Positions 27,121-36,984 of a stretch of DNA of 64,000 bases are shown here, one piece after another. The stretch spans positions 1 to 64,000 of the forward strand of contig CAILEM010000160.1 of NCBI GenBank assembly GCA_903833215.1, given 5' to 3'. Source of the stretch: an uncultured Armatimonadota bacterium. GTDB lineage: Bacteria; Armatimonadota; Fimbriimonadia; Fimbriimonadales; Fimbriimonadaceae. Both the position numbers and the translations under genes were made by a program. The notes beneath the pieces are model-generated. The model saw only the letters and a list, made by a program, of their open reading frames with translations. It did no database searches and was not told where the DNA came from. Within the stretch, counting starts at the first letter, position 1. Every line of letters starts with the position of its first letter.

Positions 27121-27573
27121 ATGGTCATTGCGGATCTTTCTCAAATCGAGGGCAGGTGTTATCCCGCCCGACGACGCACACAGAATCTGGTCGGTGGCTT
27201 GTCGCCGATTCAGGCAACCAACTTCAGCATGGGTTACGTCACTCTGGAACCCAATGGCGGTCAAGTGCCTTGGCACAACCACGAGCAAGAGGAGATCTAC
27301 TTCATTGCGGAGGGTACAGGTGAAATGTGTGTGGGGGAAGAACGCCTGACTTTGTCAGCCGGACAAGCGGTTTACATTCCGTCAGGGGTGTTTCACCAAC
27401 TTACAAACACTGGCGAAGTGCCGCTTCGCATGATCTACAGCTATGGGCCAGCTGGAGACGTTGCCCACTGGCGGCAAGAACTGGATGGGACCCTTCCAAG
27501 GGCCGGAATCGATGCTCCGTCGTTACCCGAAGGCGCGATTCCACAATTTGGTGGTTTCCTGGAGAGGCCATGA
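27121..27573 (+). CDS. Cupin-fold protein of the sugar cassette
   Basis: The 150-residue product is a single-domain cupin. Motif 1 is 'VPWHNHEQEEIYFIAEGTGEM' with two His and a Glu as metal ligands, and motif 2 is 'AVYIPSGVFHQLTNTG' with the third His. These proteins can be sugar isomerases, epimerases or binding proteins. GGAAGAAG lies before the ATG. Its stop overlaps the next start (ATGA), so it is coupled to the Gfo/Idh oxidoreductase. Its role may be isomerisation or lactone handling in the pathway; that is inference. Confidence 0.82.
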   Translation: MVIADLSQIEGRCYPARRRTQNLVGGLSPIQATNFSMGYVTLEPNGGQVPWHNHEQEEIYFIAEGTGEMCVGEERLTLSAGQAVYIPSGVFHQLTNTGEVPLRMIYSYGPAGDVAHWRQELDGTLPRAGIDAPSLPEGAIPQFGGFLERP

Positions 27574-28757
27574 AGCACGTTGGCATCATCATGAACGGCG
27601 TCACGGGACGCATGGGAACCAACCAACATCTCTTGCGCTCTCTGAAGGCAATTCGTGACCAGGGCGGTCTAAGTGCGGGAGGCGAAGTCATCATGCCCGA
27701 GCCTCTGCTCGTGGGTCGAAATCAGGCAAAGCTCGAAGAATTATCAGCAAGGGCGGGAGGCATTGCTTGGACGACATCGCTTGATGAGGCACTCAGCGAC
27801 CCCAAGAACGAAGTGTATTTCGATGCCCAACTCACCGATCTCCGGTTTGGCGGTGTGGAGCATGCCATTCGAGCTGGCAAACACGTTTATTGCGAAAAGC
27901 CCACGGCGACGACGTTGGGCCCTGCATATGAGCTGTATCGGATGGCAGTTGCCGCCGGGGTGAAGCATGGTGTCGTTCAAGACAAGCTATGGTTGCCAGG
28001 CATCGTGAAGTTGAAGCGGCTGATCGATACTGGATTCTTTGGTGAGATCCTGGCGGTGCGTGGCGAGTTTGGTTATTGGGTGTTTACAGGTGGTGACCCT
28101 GCGGAAGGAGGTGACGGAGCGGTACTCCAACGACCTTCTTGGAACTATCGAAAGGAGGATGGTGGGGGAATTATCGTCGATATGCTTTGTCACTGGCGGT
28201 ACGTCCTCGATAACCTCTTCGGACCAGTTAAAGCAGTTTCCTGCCTCGGGGCGACACATATTCCAAAGCGATGGGATGAGAACGGCAAGCCGTATCCGTC
28301 AACCGCCGATGACGCTGCCTACGCCACGTTCGAACTGGAAGGTGGTGTCGTAGCTCAGTTCAACTCTTCATGGGCAGTTCGAGTAAGGCGCGATGACCTT
28401 CTCACGATACAGGTGGATGGAACGAAGGGTTCGGCAGTCGCGGGATTGCGCGAATGCCGCATCCAATCCGCAGCTAACACGCCCCGAGCCGTTTGGAATC
28501 CAGATGTTCCGAATCCACTCGATTTTTGTGCGGGATGGGAAGAATTTGCACCTGGAGAACCGATCGAAAATGCGTTTAAGGCGCAATGGGAACTGTTCTT
28601 GAAGCACGTGGTTCTGGACACACCTTTTCAGTGGGACCTCCGAGAAGGTGCCAAGGGCGTTCAGTTGGCCGAGCTCGGAATTCAGTCTTGGGCAGAGCGC
28701 CGATGGATCGAGGTTCCAAACCTTCCGATTCTAAATCTCCAAGGTGATACGGCATGA
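27570..28757 (+). CDS. Gfo/Idh/MocA-family oxidoreductase
   Basis: The 395-residue protein starts at the ATG overlapping the cupin stop (an upstream open frame from 27327 lies inside the cupin gene and is not used). It has a Rossmann fold ('IIMNGVTGRMGTNQHLL', residues 5-21) and the family hallmark 'VYCEKPTATTLGPA', with the catalytic-type Lys, near residues 108-121. A C-terminal beta-sheet domain follows. Members oxidise or reduce sugars and inositols with NAD(P). It is coupled on both sides by 4-base overlaps. Confidence 0.9.
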   Translation: MKHVGIIMNGVTGRMGTNQHLLRSLKAIRDQGGLSAGGEVIMPEPLLVGRNQAKLEELSARAGGIAWTTSLDEALSDPKNEVYFDAQLTDLRFGGVEHAIRAGKHVYCEKPTATTLGPAYELYRMAVAAGVKHGVVQDKLWLPGIVKLKRLIDTGFFGEILAVRGEFGYWVFTGGDPAEGGDGAVLQRPSWNYRKEDGGGIIVDMLCHWRYVLDNLFGPVKAVSCLGATHIPKRWDENGKPYPSTADDAAYATFELEGGVVAQFNSSWAVRVRRDDLLTIQVDGTKGSAVAGLRECRIQSAANTPRAVWNPDVPNPLDFCAGWEEFAPGEPIENAFKAQWELFLKHVVLDTPFQWDLREGAKGVQLAELGIQSWAERRWIEVPNLPILNLQGDTA

Positions 28758-29695
28758 CGTTGGGAGATTTGCATTCCAAGCGCACGTTGGGCAGATCCCC
28801 GATTGGAATGGCGGCAATGCTGTTGCCGTTCAACGAAAATGGTTCGATCGCCGCCGAAGCCTATCAGAACTGCTTGCGGGAGACGCTTGAAGCCGGCTTG
28901 ACTCCGGCCGTGAATATGGACACGGGGTACGCAAACCTATTGGATGCCCGCGAAAAGGCGTTTGTACTCCAACTCGCCATGGAAGCGGCAGGGGGCTCTC
29001 CATTCGTGGGAGGAGCGTTCATCGAAGGAGAAGACGGAGATGTTGTTGATCTCTACCGAAGGGAGATCGACAAGGTTGTCGCGGCGGGCGGCACGCCGAT
29101 TCTGTTTCAGACAACGAAAACTCATGGGCTAACCACAAAGGAGAAGGTCGAGACATACGCACGTGCCGCTCGAGGATACGAAACGGTGTACACCTTTGAG
29201 CTAGGCAAGATGTTTGCTCCGAATGGCGAGATATGGGATATCGAAACGATGGAAGGAATCATGCAGATTCCTGAGATCAAAGGCTCCAAGCACTCCAGCC
29301 TGGATCGCGTCCAAGAAATCCAGAGACTAGAATTACGCGACCGGGTTCGTCCCGATTTTTCTGTATTCACTGGAAACGATCTAGGAATCGATATGATTGA
29401 GTACGGTAGCGACTATCTTCTTGGACTCGCCGCGTTCAGCCCCTCGAAGTTCTCCGAAAGAGATCGTTTGTGGGCAAGCGAGAGCGCGAGGTATTTGCCA
29501 TTAGCCGACGCACTGCAGTTTCTTGGGAATGTCGCGTTTCGTCCTCCCGTCCCGGCCTATAAGCACTCTTGCGCGGTGTTTCTTCACCTGCTTGGAAAGA
29601 TTCCGACTTCCAAAACACATCCCGGCTCGGCATCGCGTCCCCCATGGGAAATTGAGATCATGCGAGACTGTGCTCGACGGCTAGAGGTTTTATGA
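28754..29695 (+). CDS. DapA-superfamily (DHDPS-like) aldolase or lyase
   Basis: The 313-residue protein has the TIM-barrel outline of DHDPS/N-acetylneuraminate-lyase family members. Schiff-base Lys candidates lie in 'IPEIKGSKHSSLDR' (Lys176 or Lys179), and 'GAFIEGEDGDVVDLYRREIDKVVAAGGTPILFQT' (81-120 region) matches the substrate-side strands. Typical reactions are cleavage of 2-keto-3-deoxy-sugar acids to pyruvate and an aldehyde. Here it is coupled to a sugar oxidoreductase and a 2-hydroxyacid dehydrogenase, which fits aldol cleavage of an oxidised sugar. It is distant from true DapA, so it could instead act in a different lyase reaction. Confidence 0.72.
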   Translation: MTLGDLHSKRTLGRSPIGMAAMLLPFNENGSIAAEAYQNCLRETLEAGLTPAVNMDTGYANLLDAREKAFVLQLAMEAAGGSPFVGGAFIEGEDGDVVDLYRREIDKVVAAGGTPILFQTTKTHGLTTKEKVETYARAARGYETVYTFELGKMFAPNGEIWDIETMEGIMQIPEIKGSKHSSLDRVQEIQRLELRDRVRPDFSVFTGNDLGIDMIEYGSDYLLGLAAFSPSKFSERDRLWASESARYLPLADALQFLGNVAFRPPVPAYKHSCAVFLHLLGKIPTSKTHPGSASRPPWEIEIMRDCARRLEVL

Positions 29696-30645
29696 GAGTC
29701 GCATTCGTGGGACACAAGTCGCAGATTGCCCGTGTTTTCGGAAGCGGAAGGCGGTCGAGATTGGAGTCGCTTGCTGATGTCATTCCTGGAGTTCTCTCAC
29801 CGGATGACGAACGCTTGGCTCAAGTCGAGGCGATTTTCTCGACATGGGGAATGCCTCTTCTAACGTCGGTGCAATTGGACGCGATGCCGAAACTGAAGGC
29901 GGTGTTTTATGCTGCTGGAGCTGTGGGCTATTTCTCCGAGCCGCTGGTTCAGCGTGGAATCAAGATCTCAAGTGCTTGGCAAGCTAATGCGGTACCCGTC
30001 GCGGAGTTCACAGTGGCTCAGGTGTTGCTCGCATGCAAGGCGTATTTTACGAACATCGAAGGCTATCGACGGGATCCAGCAGGCGGCTTTCGGCAGGGGA
30101 AAGCACCAGGCGTGTACGGCGAGACGGTCGCGTTGCTTGGAGTTGGAGCGATTGGGACCCGCGTCATTGAGTTTCTTCGCCCATTTCGACTCAATGTGAT
30201 CGTGTTTGACCCATTCCTTACCGACGAACGAGCGGAAATTCTGGGCGTTAGGAAAGTGTCGCTGCAATCAGTATTTGCAGAGGGGTATGTCGTGTCAAAC
30301 CACTTGCTAGATGTTCCAGATACCTACGGGTTGGTCGGTCGGGAACAACTCGAATCGATGCGTGAGGGAGCCACCTTCCTGAATACGGGCAGGGGACGTA
30401 CCGTCATTGCGAAGGACCTCATTGCCGTCCTCAAAGAGCGCCCCGATCTGACTGCGATTTTGGATGTGACAGACCCAGAGCCGGTTCCGGCCGATCATGA
30501 TCTGTGGACCCTGCCGAATGCCGTGATTTCATCTCATATTGCTGGCTCAATCGGCGACGAGGTTCTGCGAATGGCAGATTTTGCCATCGAGGACTTCGAG
30601 CGGTTTCTTAAGGGCCAGCCGATTCAATACGAAGTCTTCTGTTGA
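29692..30645 (+). CDS. D-2-hydroxyacid dehydrogenase (NAD-dependent)
   Basis: The 317-residue protein has the D-isomer 2-hydroxyacid dehydrogenase pattern. The NAD-binding motif 'ALLGVGAIGTRV' lies near 147-158, and 'FLNTGRGRTVIAKDLI' carries the catalytic Arg. The Glu of 'DVTDPEPVP' and the His of 'AVISSHIAGS' complete the triad. It probably reduces a 2-ketoacid (or reverses this) from the aldolase step. It is coupled by a 4-base overlap to the DapA-like gene and followed after 14 bases by a mutarotase-like gene. Confidence 0.85.
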   Translation: MRVAFVGHKSQIARVFGSGRRSRLESLADVIPGVLSPDDERLAQVEAIFSTWGMPLLTSVQLDAMPKLKAVFYAAGAVGYFSEPLVQRGIKISSAWQANAVPVAEFTVAQVLLACKAYFTNIEGYRRDPAGGFRQGKAPGVYGETVALLGVGAIGTRVIEFLRPFRLNVIVFDPFLTDERAEILGVRKVSLQSVFAEGYVVSNHLLDVPDTYGLVGREQLESMREGATFLNTGRGRTVIAKDLIAVLKERPDLTAILDVTDPEPVPADHDLWTLPNAVISSHIAGSIGDEVLRMADFAIEDFERFLKGQPIQYEVFC

Positions 30646-30659
30646 GGTAACACCGAGAA

Positions 30660-31532
30660 ATGATCGTCACAAGTCTCCTTGTCGGTTACGTGCTGGGCCA
30701 GGCGTTGGATGGAAATTCCACGATCCGAGGGAAGACCGAGGATTCCGAAATCGTGATTGTGACAACGTCCCGTTGTGCAGGAGCGATTCATTCTCTTATT
30801 TGGCGCGGCCATGAGTTTTTGGACTCATACGATCACAGTCGTCAACTGCAATCGGCAAGCAATTTGGACCTGGGGACGCCGATCACCGGTGAAACCTATA
30901 ACCCTACCGAAGCCGGCTCTCGTGACGATGGGGCTGGTGCCAAAAGTACAAGTCAGTTGCTCAGTATCCGTGCTAAAGGAAACCGTCTTGAGACCAACTC
31001 CAAGATGGCTTTTTGGCTTGCACCTGGTGAGGATTCGGGTGGGAATCCGGCGAAGAATACAACCAAGCTATCCAACCACCTCCTTCATAAAGTGGTGAAG
31101 ATTGGGGCCAGGGGGCGACCACACCTCATTAGCTATGATGTGACGTTCTCACTACCGAAAGATGAAGTTCACACGGCGGCTGTATTTGAGGCACTCACAG
31201 GTTATATGCCCGCCGAGTTCAGCCGGTTTTGGCGATTCGACCCTGACTCCCAGAGTCTGAAGCCGCTGTCCGACGGTCCTGGTGAACAGCCTCAACCCGT
31301 GATCCTTGCGACCGAAGACGGTGCCTATGCGATGGGAATCTATTCGCCAGATCCGCAAACCAAAGGTTACGGTCGATTCCGATTCCCTGTCGAGCAGGTC
31401 GTCAAGTGGAACTGCGTGTTCCGCGTGGCCAACCCCAAGCCGGGTGGCGTCTATCAGTACCACCACCTCGTCGCCGTCGGGACCCTGAACCAAGTGCAAG
31501 AAGAAATGAAACTACTTACCAAATCTCGCTGA
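30660..31532 (+). CDS. Beta-sandwich, mutarotase-like protein, exported
   Basis: The 290-residue protein begins with a possible short signal peptide (-VTSLLVGYVLGQA-). A stretch near residues 40-65 ('AGAIHSLIWRGHEFLDSYDHSRQLQSAS') resembles proteins annotated as aldose-1-epimerase-like in soil bacteria. The remainder is beta-rich ('KWNCVFRVANPKPGGVYQYHH') without a recognised catalytic motif. It lies 14 bases downstream of the dehydrogenase. The assignment rests on recalled family patterns, not on a search. Its stop is one base from the convergent beta-helix gene. Confidence 0.5.
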   Translation: MIVTSLLVGYVLGQALDGNSTIRGKTEDSEIVIVTTSRCAGAIHSLIWRGHEFLDSYDHSRQLQSASNLDLGTPITGETYNPTEAGSRDDGAGAKSTSQLLSIRAKGNRLETNSKMAFWLAPGEDSGGNPAKNTTKLSNHLLHKVVKIGARGRPHLISYDVTFSLPKDEVHTAAVFEALTGYMPAEFSRFWRFDPDSQSLKPLSDGPGEQPQPVILATEDGAYAMGIYSPDPQTKGYGRFRFPVEQVVKWNCVFRVANPKPGGVYQYHHLVAVGTLNQVQEEMKLLTKSR

Positions 31533-31533
31533 C

Positions 31534-33825
31534 CTAGGGAACGTTCAAATGGATAGAGTGCTGTTGCCTCCAAATAGTCAGGCTTTTCGCAGGCAGTTTC
31601 ACCCCTTCCAATTCCTTCACCGACCGGACGGCGATGCCGTTGACTTGCTGAAGGACGTCCAGCGTGCGCAATCCCATAGCCTCAGCTTTTGAACCGGTGC
31701 TGACCTTACTCAGCAATACTCCCAGTCGTTCTCCAAGTCCAACCGCCGAGATCATTGAAGGGTTGACGAGGTCTTCAGCCTGTGCGCCCTGCCAATCGAT
31801 CTTTGCGGCAGAGGCCTCGATTGCGACCTGATTCGTCATCCTCGGTTTTTGCGCCAGTGCTTTGAGGTTCTTTGGACGAACGCCAAACGAATCCATCGCG
31901 AAGTTCTTGAAACCAATGCCAAAGGCAGGAGAGCCTTCGCGTGCGCGGTAATCACCTTCCAACGGATTGACGAACAGTGCATCTCCCATCATTGAGTTCT
32001 TATCTCGTCCGCTTTGCTTGCCCAACTCAACGGCTCGGCTCACGGCTACCTTGGCTTGATGAAGAAAGTTGAAGTCGACATCCTTGCCCCAAGGGTTCGG
32101 AACCTCAATCGGCTGGTAAGGCGTGAAGACGATGTTGCGTCGGAAGACGTCGCCACTGTTGTGGAACCACACATGAGGGTGGAATGAATTGCCCACCATG
32201 ATGTTGTTTTCCACCTTTCGGTTGAATCCTTCTCGGTTCTTGATTCCCCCATTGAGGCATAGGTTGTTAATGATCACGTAGTTAGAGGCTCCGTCATCAA
32301 GGTCGACATCCCAGCCATGGTCACATCGCCATCGGTTGTTGCGCAGGACAATTGGGTCAACGCAATCGAGGGCAGCCAACTCCGGTTTTTCGCCTTTGTT
32401 CATGTCGACATCGGCAAGGCCCCAATATCGGTCTCGCCCCCAAGAATTGAACGACCCGTGGTCTCCCGTTTCGAGGACGGTGTCAAAGACATCACAACCT
32501 TCGATCAGATGACCGCCGAAGCAGCCATCGCCGATATTGATGCCTGCACGCGGTACGTGATAAATCGAACAGTGCCGTACCGTGATGTTCTTAGATATGG
32601 CAATTTGAACGCCGGCTGTCTGCTTTTCGACGGTACCGGTTCGCGTGATGAGGCAGTCTTCGACCGTACAGTGTGAAGGATAGTCATCCGTCTTCGGTCC
32701 GGGCTGCTTGTCCATCGATGCGAACGTTTGACGCTCGTTGTACTCAAAGAGAGGACTGCGAACGGCTTTTGGCGAACCCACAAACGCAACGCCATTTCCT
32801 CCAATATTTTCTATGAGGCACCTGAGGATCGCGATGTTCTCATTTTTTCCATCCACAAAGACGGCATTTCCGCCCAGGTCCTTCAGGACAGAGTCGATGA
32901 TCTGGCAGTCTTTCGACTGAGTGAAATACAGGGCACCGCCGCGATAGGTGGTCCAATCACTGCGTAGCAAAGGCTCGCGGTTGTCCATGAAAGTTCGGGT
33001 CGTCTGTTCAAAGCTGAACCCTTGCATGGTAATTCCCCGTGCACCACGGAATTCAAACAAATGTCGCAAAGTCGGGCCCTCAACGACGCAGTTCTTGAGG
33101 TCGACGCCGGGGCGGGGATAGCAGTAGAGCGTATGCGATTGGCGATCGTGGAACCACTCACCTGGAGCATCCAACTCTTCAAAAATGCCTTCAACAAATC
33201 GGTATTCCGGATGGAGGCCAGATTGGCGATTGTTCTGCCAACCTCCTTCGAGGTTTAGTGCGTTCTTTGCATCTTTACCTAGAATTCGATAATGGAAGTC
33301 ACCCCACAACGATGCATGCATGACGTGCAAGTACCCACCTGCAGGATGAGGCCACCTTGCGGCTCGTTCTGCTGACACAGCGTCCTTGGCGTATCCATGA
33401 AAGATTCGAACGCTTAGGTCTTCGTTCGGATATCGAGCCCAAACCTGCTTTTCACCATTGATGAAGAGTTGGTCTGTATCGAAGTCAGCGGGAGTGGCAC
33501 ATTGAAGAACCTTGCCGTGATAGGGTTTCCACTTCGGTACAAATGATTTGCTACCCAGAAACTCAACGGTCGCGCCTGGATTTGCCTTGTAGGTGACGTC
33601 GCCTGAATCGTCAGGAGAGAACACGACCGGATGATCTAGGCGGTATGTGCCGCTTTCAAATTGGACAACGACCTTCTTCCCATGATGCTTACGGGCGGCA
33701 AGCTTGGCCGCTTCGATTGAGCGTAGGGGTTGGGAAGATGTACCAATATTGGCGTCACTTCCGGCAACGCTGACGTGCAAAGTCACAGTTTGGATGAGCA
33801 TGAGTAAATGCGGAAAGAGCCCCAT
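31534..33825 (-). CDS. Right-handed beta-helix protein with C-terminal PDZ, GH141-like
   Basis: The 763-residue protein has a signal peptide, then an 'LRSIEAAKLAARKHHGKKVVVQFESGTYRL' parallel-beta-helix opener. The helix (about residues 30-620) contains 'RFVEGIFEELDAPGEWFHDRQSHTLYCYP', a segment typical of GH141-like enzymes (fucosidase/xylanase activities reported in that family). The last 80 residues form a PDZ domain ('ERLGVLLSKVSTGSKAEAMGLRTLDVLQQVNGIAV'). A PDZ on a beta-helix enzyme suggests anchoring or protein partnering. GH141 membership is likely but unverified. Confidence 0.75.
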   Translation of the reverse strand: MGLFPHLLMLIQTVTLHVSVAGSDANIGTSSQPLRSIEAAKLAARKHHGKKVVVQFESGTYRLDHPVVFSPDDSGDVTYKANPGATVEFLGSKSFVPKWKPYHGKVLQCATPADFDTDQLFINGEKQVWARYPNEDLSVRIFHGYAKDAVSAERAARWPHPAGGYLHVMHASLWGDFHYRILGKDAKNALNLEGGWQNNRQSGLHPEYRFVEGIFEELDAPGEWFHDRQSHTLYCYPRPGVDLKNCVVEGPTLRHLFEFRGARGITMQGFSFEQTTRTFMDNREPLLRSDWTTYRGGALYFTQSKDCQIIDSVLKDLGGNAVFVDGKNENIAILRCLIENIGGNGVAFVGSPKAVRSPLFEYNERQTFASMDKQPGPKTDDYPSHCTVEDCLITRTGTVEKQTAGVQIAISKNITVRHCSIYHVPRAGINIGDGCFGGHLIEGCDVFDTVLETGDHGSFNSWGRDRYWGLADVDMNKGEKPELAALDCVDPIVLRNNRWRCDHGWDVDLDDGASNYVIINNLCLNGGIKNREGFNRKVENNIMVGNSFHPHVWFHNSGDVFRRNIVFTPYQPIEVPNPWGKDVDFNFLHQAKVAVSRAVELGKQSGRDKNSMMGDALFVNPLEGDYRAREGSPAFGIGFKNFAMDSFGVRPKNLKALAQKPRMTNQVAIEASAAKIDWQGAQAEDLVNPSMISAVGLGERLGVLLSKVSTGSKAEAMGLRTLDVLQQVNGIAVRSVKELEGVKLPAKSLTIWRQQHSIHLNVP

Positions 33826-34017
33826 GGTTTATTGGGTGATTACACCTCACTATTCCTTGGAAATGGCCAGATAAGGCGCAACACAAACGTTTTCGTTTCG
33901 TCTATCAGGTTAGGTTCCCCTATCTGACCTTTGCTTATGCCGTGCTTGCGTTCGCTGGTTCGAAGAACCGCCTGCCCGGGTGACCAAGAGAATTGCGACT
34001 TAAGGAGGATGTCTCGG

Positions 34018-36930
34018 ATGAGGCGATCTTGTGTATCTAGGATTTCATTTCTGCCAATAGTGGTGATGGTGGCAGTTGGGATTGGCTTGCCATCATTGGC
34101 GGTGAGCCAATTGCAGTCTGGTGCGATCTGGCCAAAGTATCACGCCAACTCTGCAAATACTGGCCGCAGCGCCTTTACAGGTTCAAACGGTCTTCTGAAA
34201 TGGGCCGTGTATTCCGGAGACTCCGCGGCTACCGCTATGCCCGGCTCACCAGCAATCGCAGACGACGGAACCATCTATGCTGGCACTTCAAAGGCCCTCA
34301 TGGCCATCAATGAAAGCGGCGGTCAGCGTTGGAAGATTGCTGTAGGCGTCTCTGGCACACCCGCTATTGGCAACGATGGAACGATTTTTGTCAACACGAT
34401 CGATAACTTGGGGCAAATCCGGTTAGCCTCCGTGACTCCCGATGGGGGCACGACGAAGTGGCTAGTTGGTCCGTTCAACTACGTATTCTCCTCCCCTTCC
34501 ATCGGTCCCGACGGTACGGTTTACATCGGCGATGCCATGAACAGCTCTGGTTACCTGTATGGCTATCGGAAAGATAGTACGGTCGTCAAGCTGTCTCCAG
34601 GAAATGGGGTGGTGTCCTCTATCGCTTTTGCCGCGAACGGGACGATCTACTTTGGAACTGGGAATAGCAACGGTCACCCGCATGGTCAATTGATGGCGCT
34701 GAACCCAACGAACGGTACGACGGTGTTTGCGCATGACGCAGACGATTTCATTTTCTCACCAGCGGTTGCCTCGAACGGCAATATCTACATGACGACACAG
34801 AAATCACTGACATGCCTGGCACCTGATGGTACGGTCCTCTTTCATATTGTCGATCCGCATGGAATATTGACTGCCCCGACCATTGCTGCCGATGGCACGG
34901 TCTATTACGGTTCGGGATCGAATGCAAGCAGTCCGATTCTGAATGCACTCAACGCTGATGGGTCCATCAAATGGCTTCTCGCACTCACTGGGGCTAATTG
35001 GATCAATGAAAGCCCAGCAATTGGGTCAGACGGAACTTTGTATGCCCCCGTTACCGTCGGTGGAGTAAACGTCATCGACGCGATTAGCTCCGACGGAGTA
35101 CTGCAATGGACTTCTGGTCCGGCCTCTTTACCTGCCATCGGCCTTTACGGAACGGTTGTATCGATGGGGTTGAATGCGGTCGGAAATACGGTTCTCGCCT
35201 ATGGAATTCCGAGTGCGTCGGTCGCTGTAACCGGGTTGCAGATCTACCCCACCTCGGTTGAAGGTGGAAATCTATCGACCGGCACCGTAACCATCGCCTC
35301 CAAAGCACCGCTGAGTGGGACGACGGTTTATTTGACTACCGACAACCCTGCTGCGTCGGTGCCGCCATATGTTGTGGTTCGTAGCGGATCGAATTCAGCG
35401 TCCTTTCAGATATCCACGATTCCTGTGCAAAACCGGAAAGTTGTAAGTGTCTCGGCAAGCGCTGCTACGCAAACAGCCAGCGCGATGTTGGCGGTTACAT
35501 CCCCCACAATAAGTTCGTTTTCGTTGAATCCCACGACAATCACAGGTGGGCAGCAAACGATTGGATCGCTGACCTTAGGTTCGCCTGCGGCGCCTGGCAC
35601 GGTCGTCGACATCACTTCGGACAATCCGAATCTCGTCAGCGCCACGTCAGTGACATTCACGTCTGGCGCGAATACGGCGACTTTATCTCTGGACACGGCC
35701 GGAGTTTCGGCTCAAACAACGATCCAACTGACCGCTACGCTTGGCGCAAGCAGTCAAGTTGCGAGTTTGAAGTTGATTCCTGCCGTACTTACGGGTCTGC
35801 AACTGACTCCGACTGTGGTTGTCGGCGGGGCACCGGATGTCGTGACTGGCAAGATAACCCTGAATGGTCTCGCTCCAGTTCAGGGAGACACTGTGTCCCT
35901 CATCAGTTCGAACCCTGCGGTGGCTTCGGTGCCACCAACCGTCACCGTTTCTGCGGGAGCGACCTCTGTAAGCTTTGCAGTGAAACATTCGTTAACTTCG
36001 ACAACGCAGCCAGTGGTTATAACCGCGACACTGAATGGAATCTCTCAATCGGTAACGCTGACCGTGAATCCATTTTCGGTGGTAAGCATTTCCGTCACTC
36101 CATCGTCAGTAGCGGGTGGGGCGCTGTGTTCGGGCAAACTGAGCATTTCAGGCACAGCACCTAAAGGGGGGCTGAAAGTCGCCCTGAATTCAAACGCGAA
36201 TTCGGCACAAGTTCCGGCTTCGGTTACGGTTTTGCAGGGGACAACCTTTGCGACTTTCGCAGTCACCACTCGCCCAGTAACAAAATCAACAACGGTCACC
36301 CTTTCAGGAAAGCTTGGCGCAAGTACGCAGTTGGTGTCCGTGATCATCTTCCCGGCAACGCTTCGAGGTGTAGCCGTTTCGCCAACTTCAGTTGTCGGGG
36401 GAAATGGCAGCCAAGGGACGGTCACTTTGACAGCTCCGGCTCCTGACGGAGGGGCGGTGATTACGATTTGCGCTGACAAGTCGATCGCATCGGTGCCGTA
36501 TTCGGTTACTGTTCCCGCTGGCTCTCGATCTATCGGAATCAAAGTTTCAACTTCTGCAGTTGGGGCGTCGACCGTGGTGATCCTCAAGGCGAGTCAGGGA
36601 AATTTGAGCAGAACATGTCGGCTGACTGTACTGCCCGTCACGATTTTGTCGATCACGCTCAAGCCTTCGTCGGTCGTTGGTTCCTCAAGCACTGTCGTAG
36701 TGGGAACCATAACGTTGTCCGCGCCGGCAGGCTCTGCCGGCGCAAAGGTGATGCTGAAGAGTTCTAGTATGGCGACGGCAAGTGTGGCGACCTCAGTAAC
36801 GATCCCTGCCGGAATGACCTCAGGCACTTTTTCTGTCACGCACTCAAAAGTGACTGCCACTCGCAGGGTCACGATATCTGCATTATTCGGAACGTCAACG
36901 AGATCGGCGTTACTCACCGTCACCAAATGA
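34018..36930 (+). CDS. Surface protein: PQQ-type propeller plus six Ig-like modules
   Basis: I choose ATG 34018 because AAGGAGG lies nine bases upstream (34002-34008); the upstream ATG at 34009 is too close. The product is 970 residues. A signal peptide precedes a propeller with 'IWPKYHANSANTGRSAF' (the usual PQQ/BamB opener) and repeats such as 'ADDGTIYAGTSKAL' and 'SDGTLYAPVT' over residues 30-390. Then come about six copies of the Ig-like module shared with the genes at 12484, 50279 and 59989. No anchor is visible. It is a probable surface adhesin or scaffold. Confidence 0.85.
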   Translation: MRRSCVSRISFLPIVVMVAVGIGLPSLAVSQLQSGAIWPKYHANSANTGRSAFTGSNGLLKWAVYSGDSAATAMPGSPAIADDGTIYAGTSKALMAINESGGQRWKIAVGVSGTPAIGNDGTIFVNTIDNLGQIRLASVTPDGGTTKWLVGPFNYVFSSPSIGPDGTVYIGDAMNSSGYLYGYRKDSTVVKLSPGNGVVSSIAFAANGTIYFGTGNSNGHPHGQLMALNPTNGTTVFAHDADDFIFSPAVASNGNIYMTTQKSLTCLAPDGTVLFHIVDPHGILTAPTIAADGTVYYGSGSNASSPILNALNADGSIKWLLALTGANWINESPAIGSDGTLYAPVTVGGVNVIDAISSDGVLQWTSGPASLPAIGLYGTVVSMGLNAVGNTVLAYGIPSASVAVTGLQIYPTSVEGGNLSTGTVTIASKAPLSGTTVYLTTDNPAASVPPYVVVRSGSNSASFQISTIPVQNRKVVSVSASAATQTASAMLAVTSPTISSFSLNPTTITGGQQTIGSLTLGSPAAPGTVVDITSDNPNLVSATSVTFTSGANTATLSLDTAGVSAQTTIQLTATLGASSQVASLKLIPAVLTGLQLTPTVVVGGAPDVVTGKITLNGLAPVQGDTVSLISSNPAVASVPPTVTVSAGATSVSFAVKHSLTSTTQPVVITATLNGISQSVTLTVNPFSVVSISVTPSSVAGGALCSGKLSISGTAPKGGLKVALNSNANSAQVPASVTVLQGTTFATFAVTTRPVTKSTTVTLSGKLGASTQLVSVIIFPATLRGVAVSPTSVVGGNGSQGTVTLTAPAPDGGAVITICADKSIASVPYSVTVPAGSRSIGIKVSTSAVGASTVVILKASQGNLSRTCRLTVLPVTILSITLKPSSVVGSSSTVVVGTITLSAPAGSAGAKVMLKSSSMATASVATSVTIPAGMTSGTFSVTHSKVTATRRVTISALFGTSTRSALLTVTK

Positions 36931-36984
36931 AATAGGCGTCGGGTTCAGATCGAGAAAGCCGATTTGTTCGAAGCCGTAAAAACA

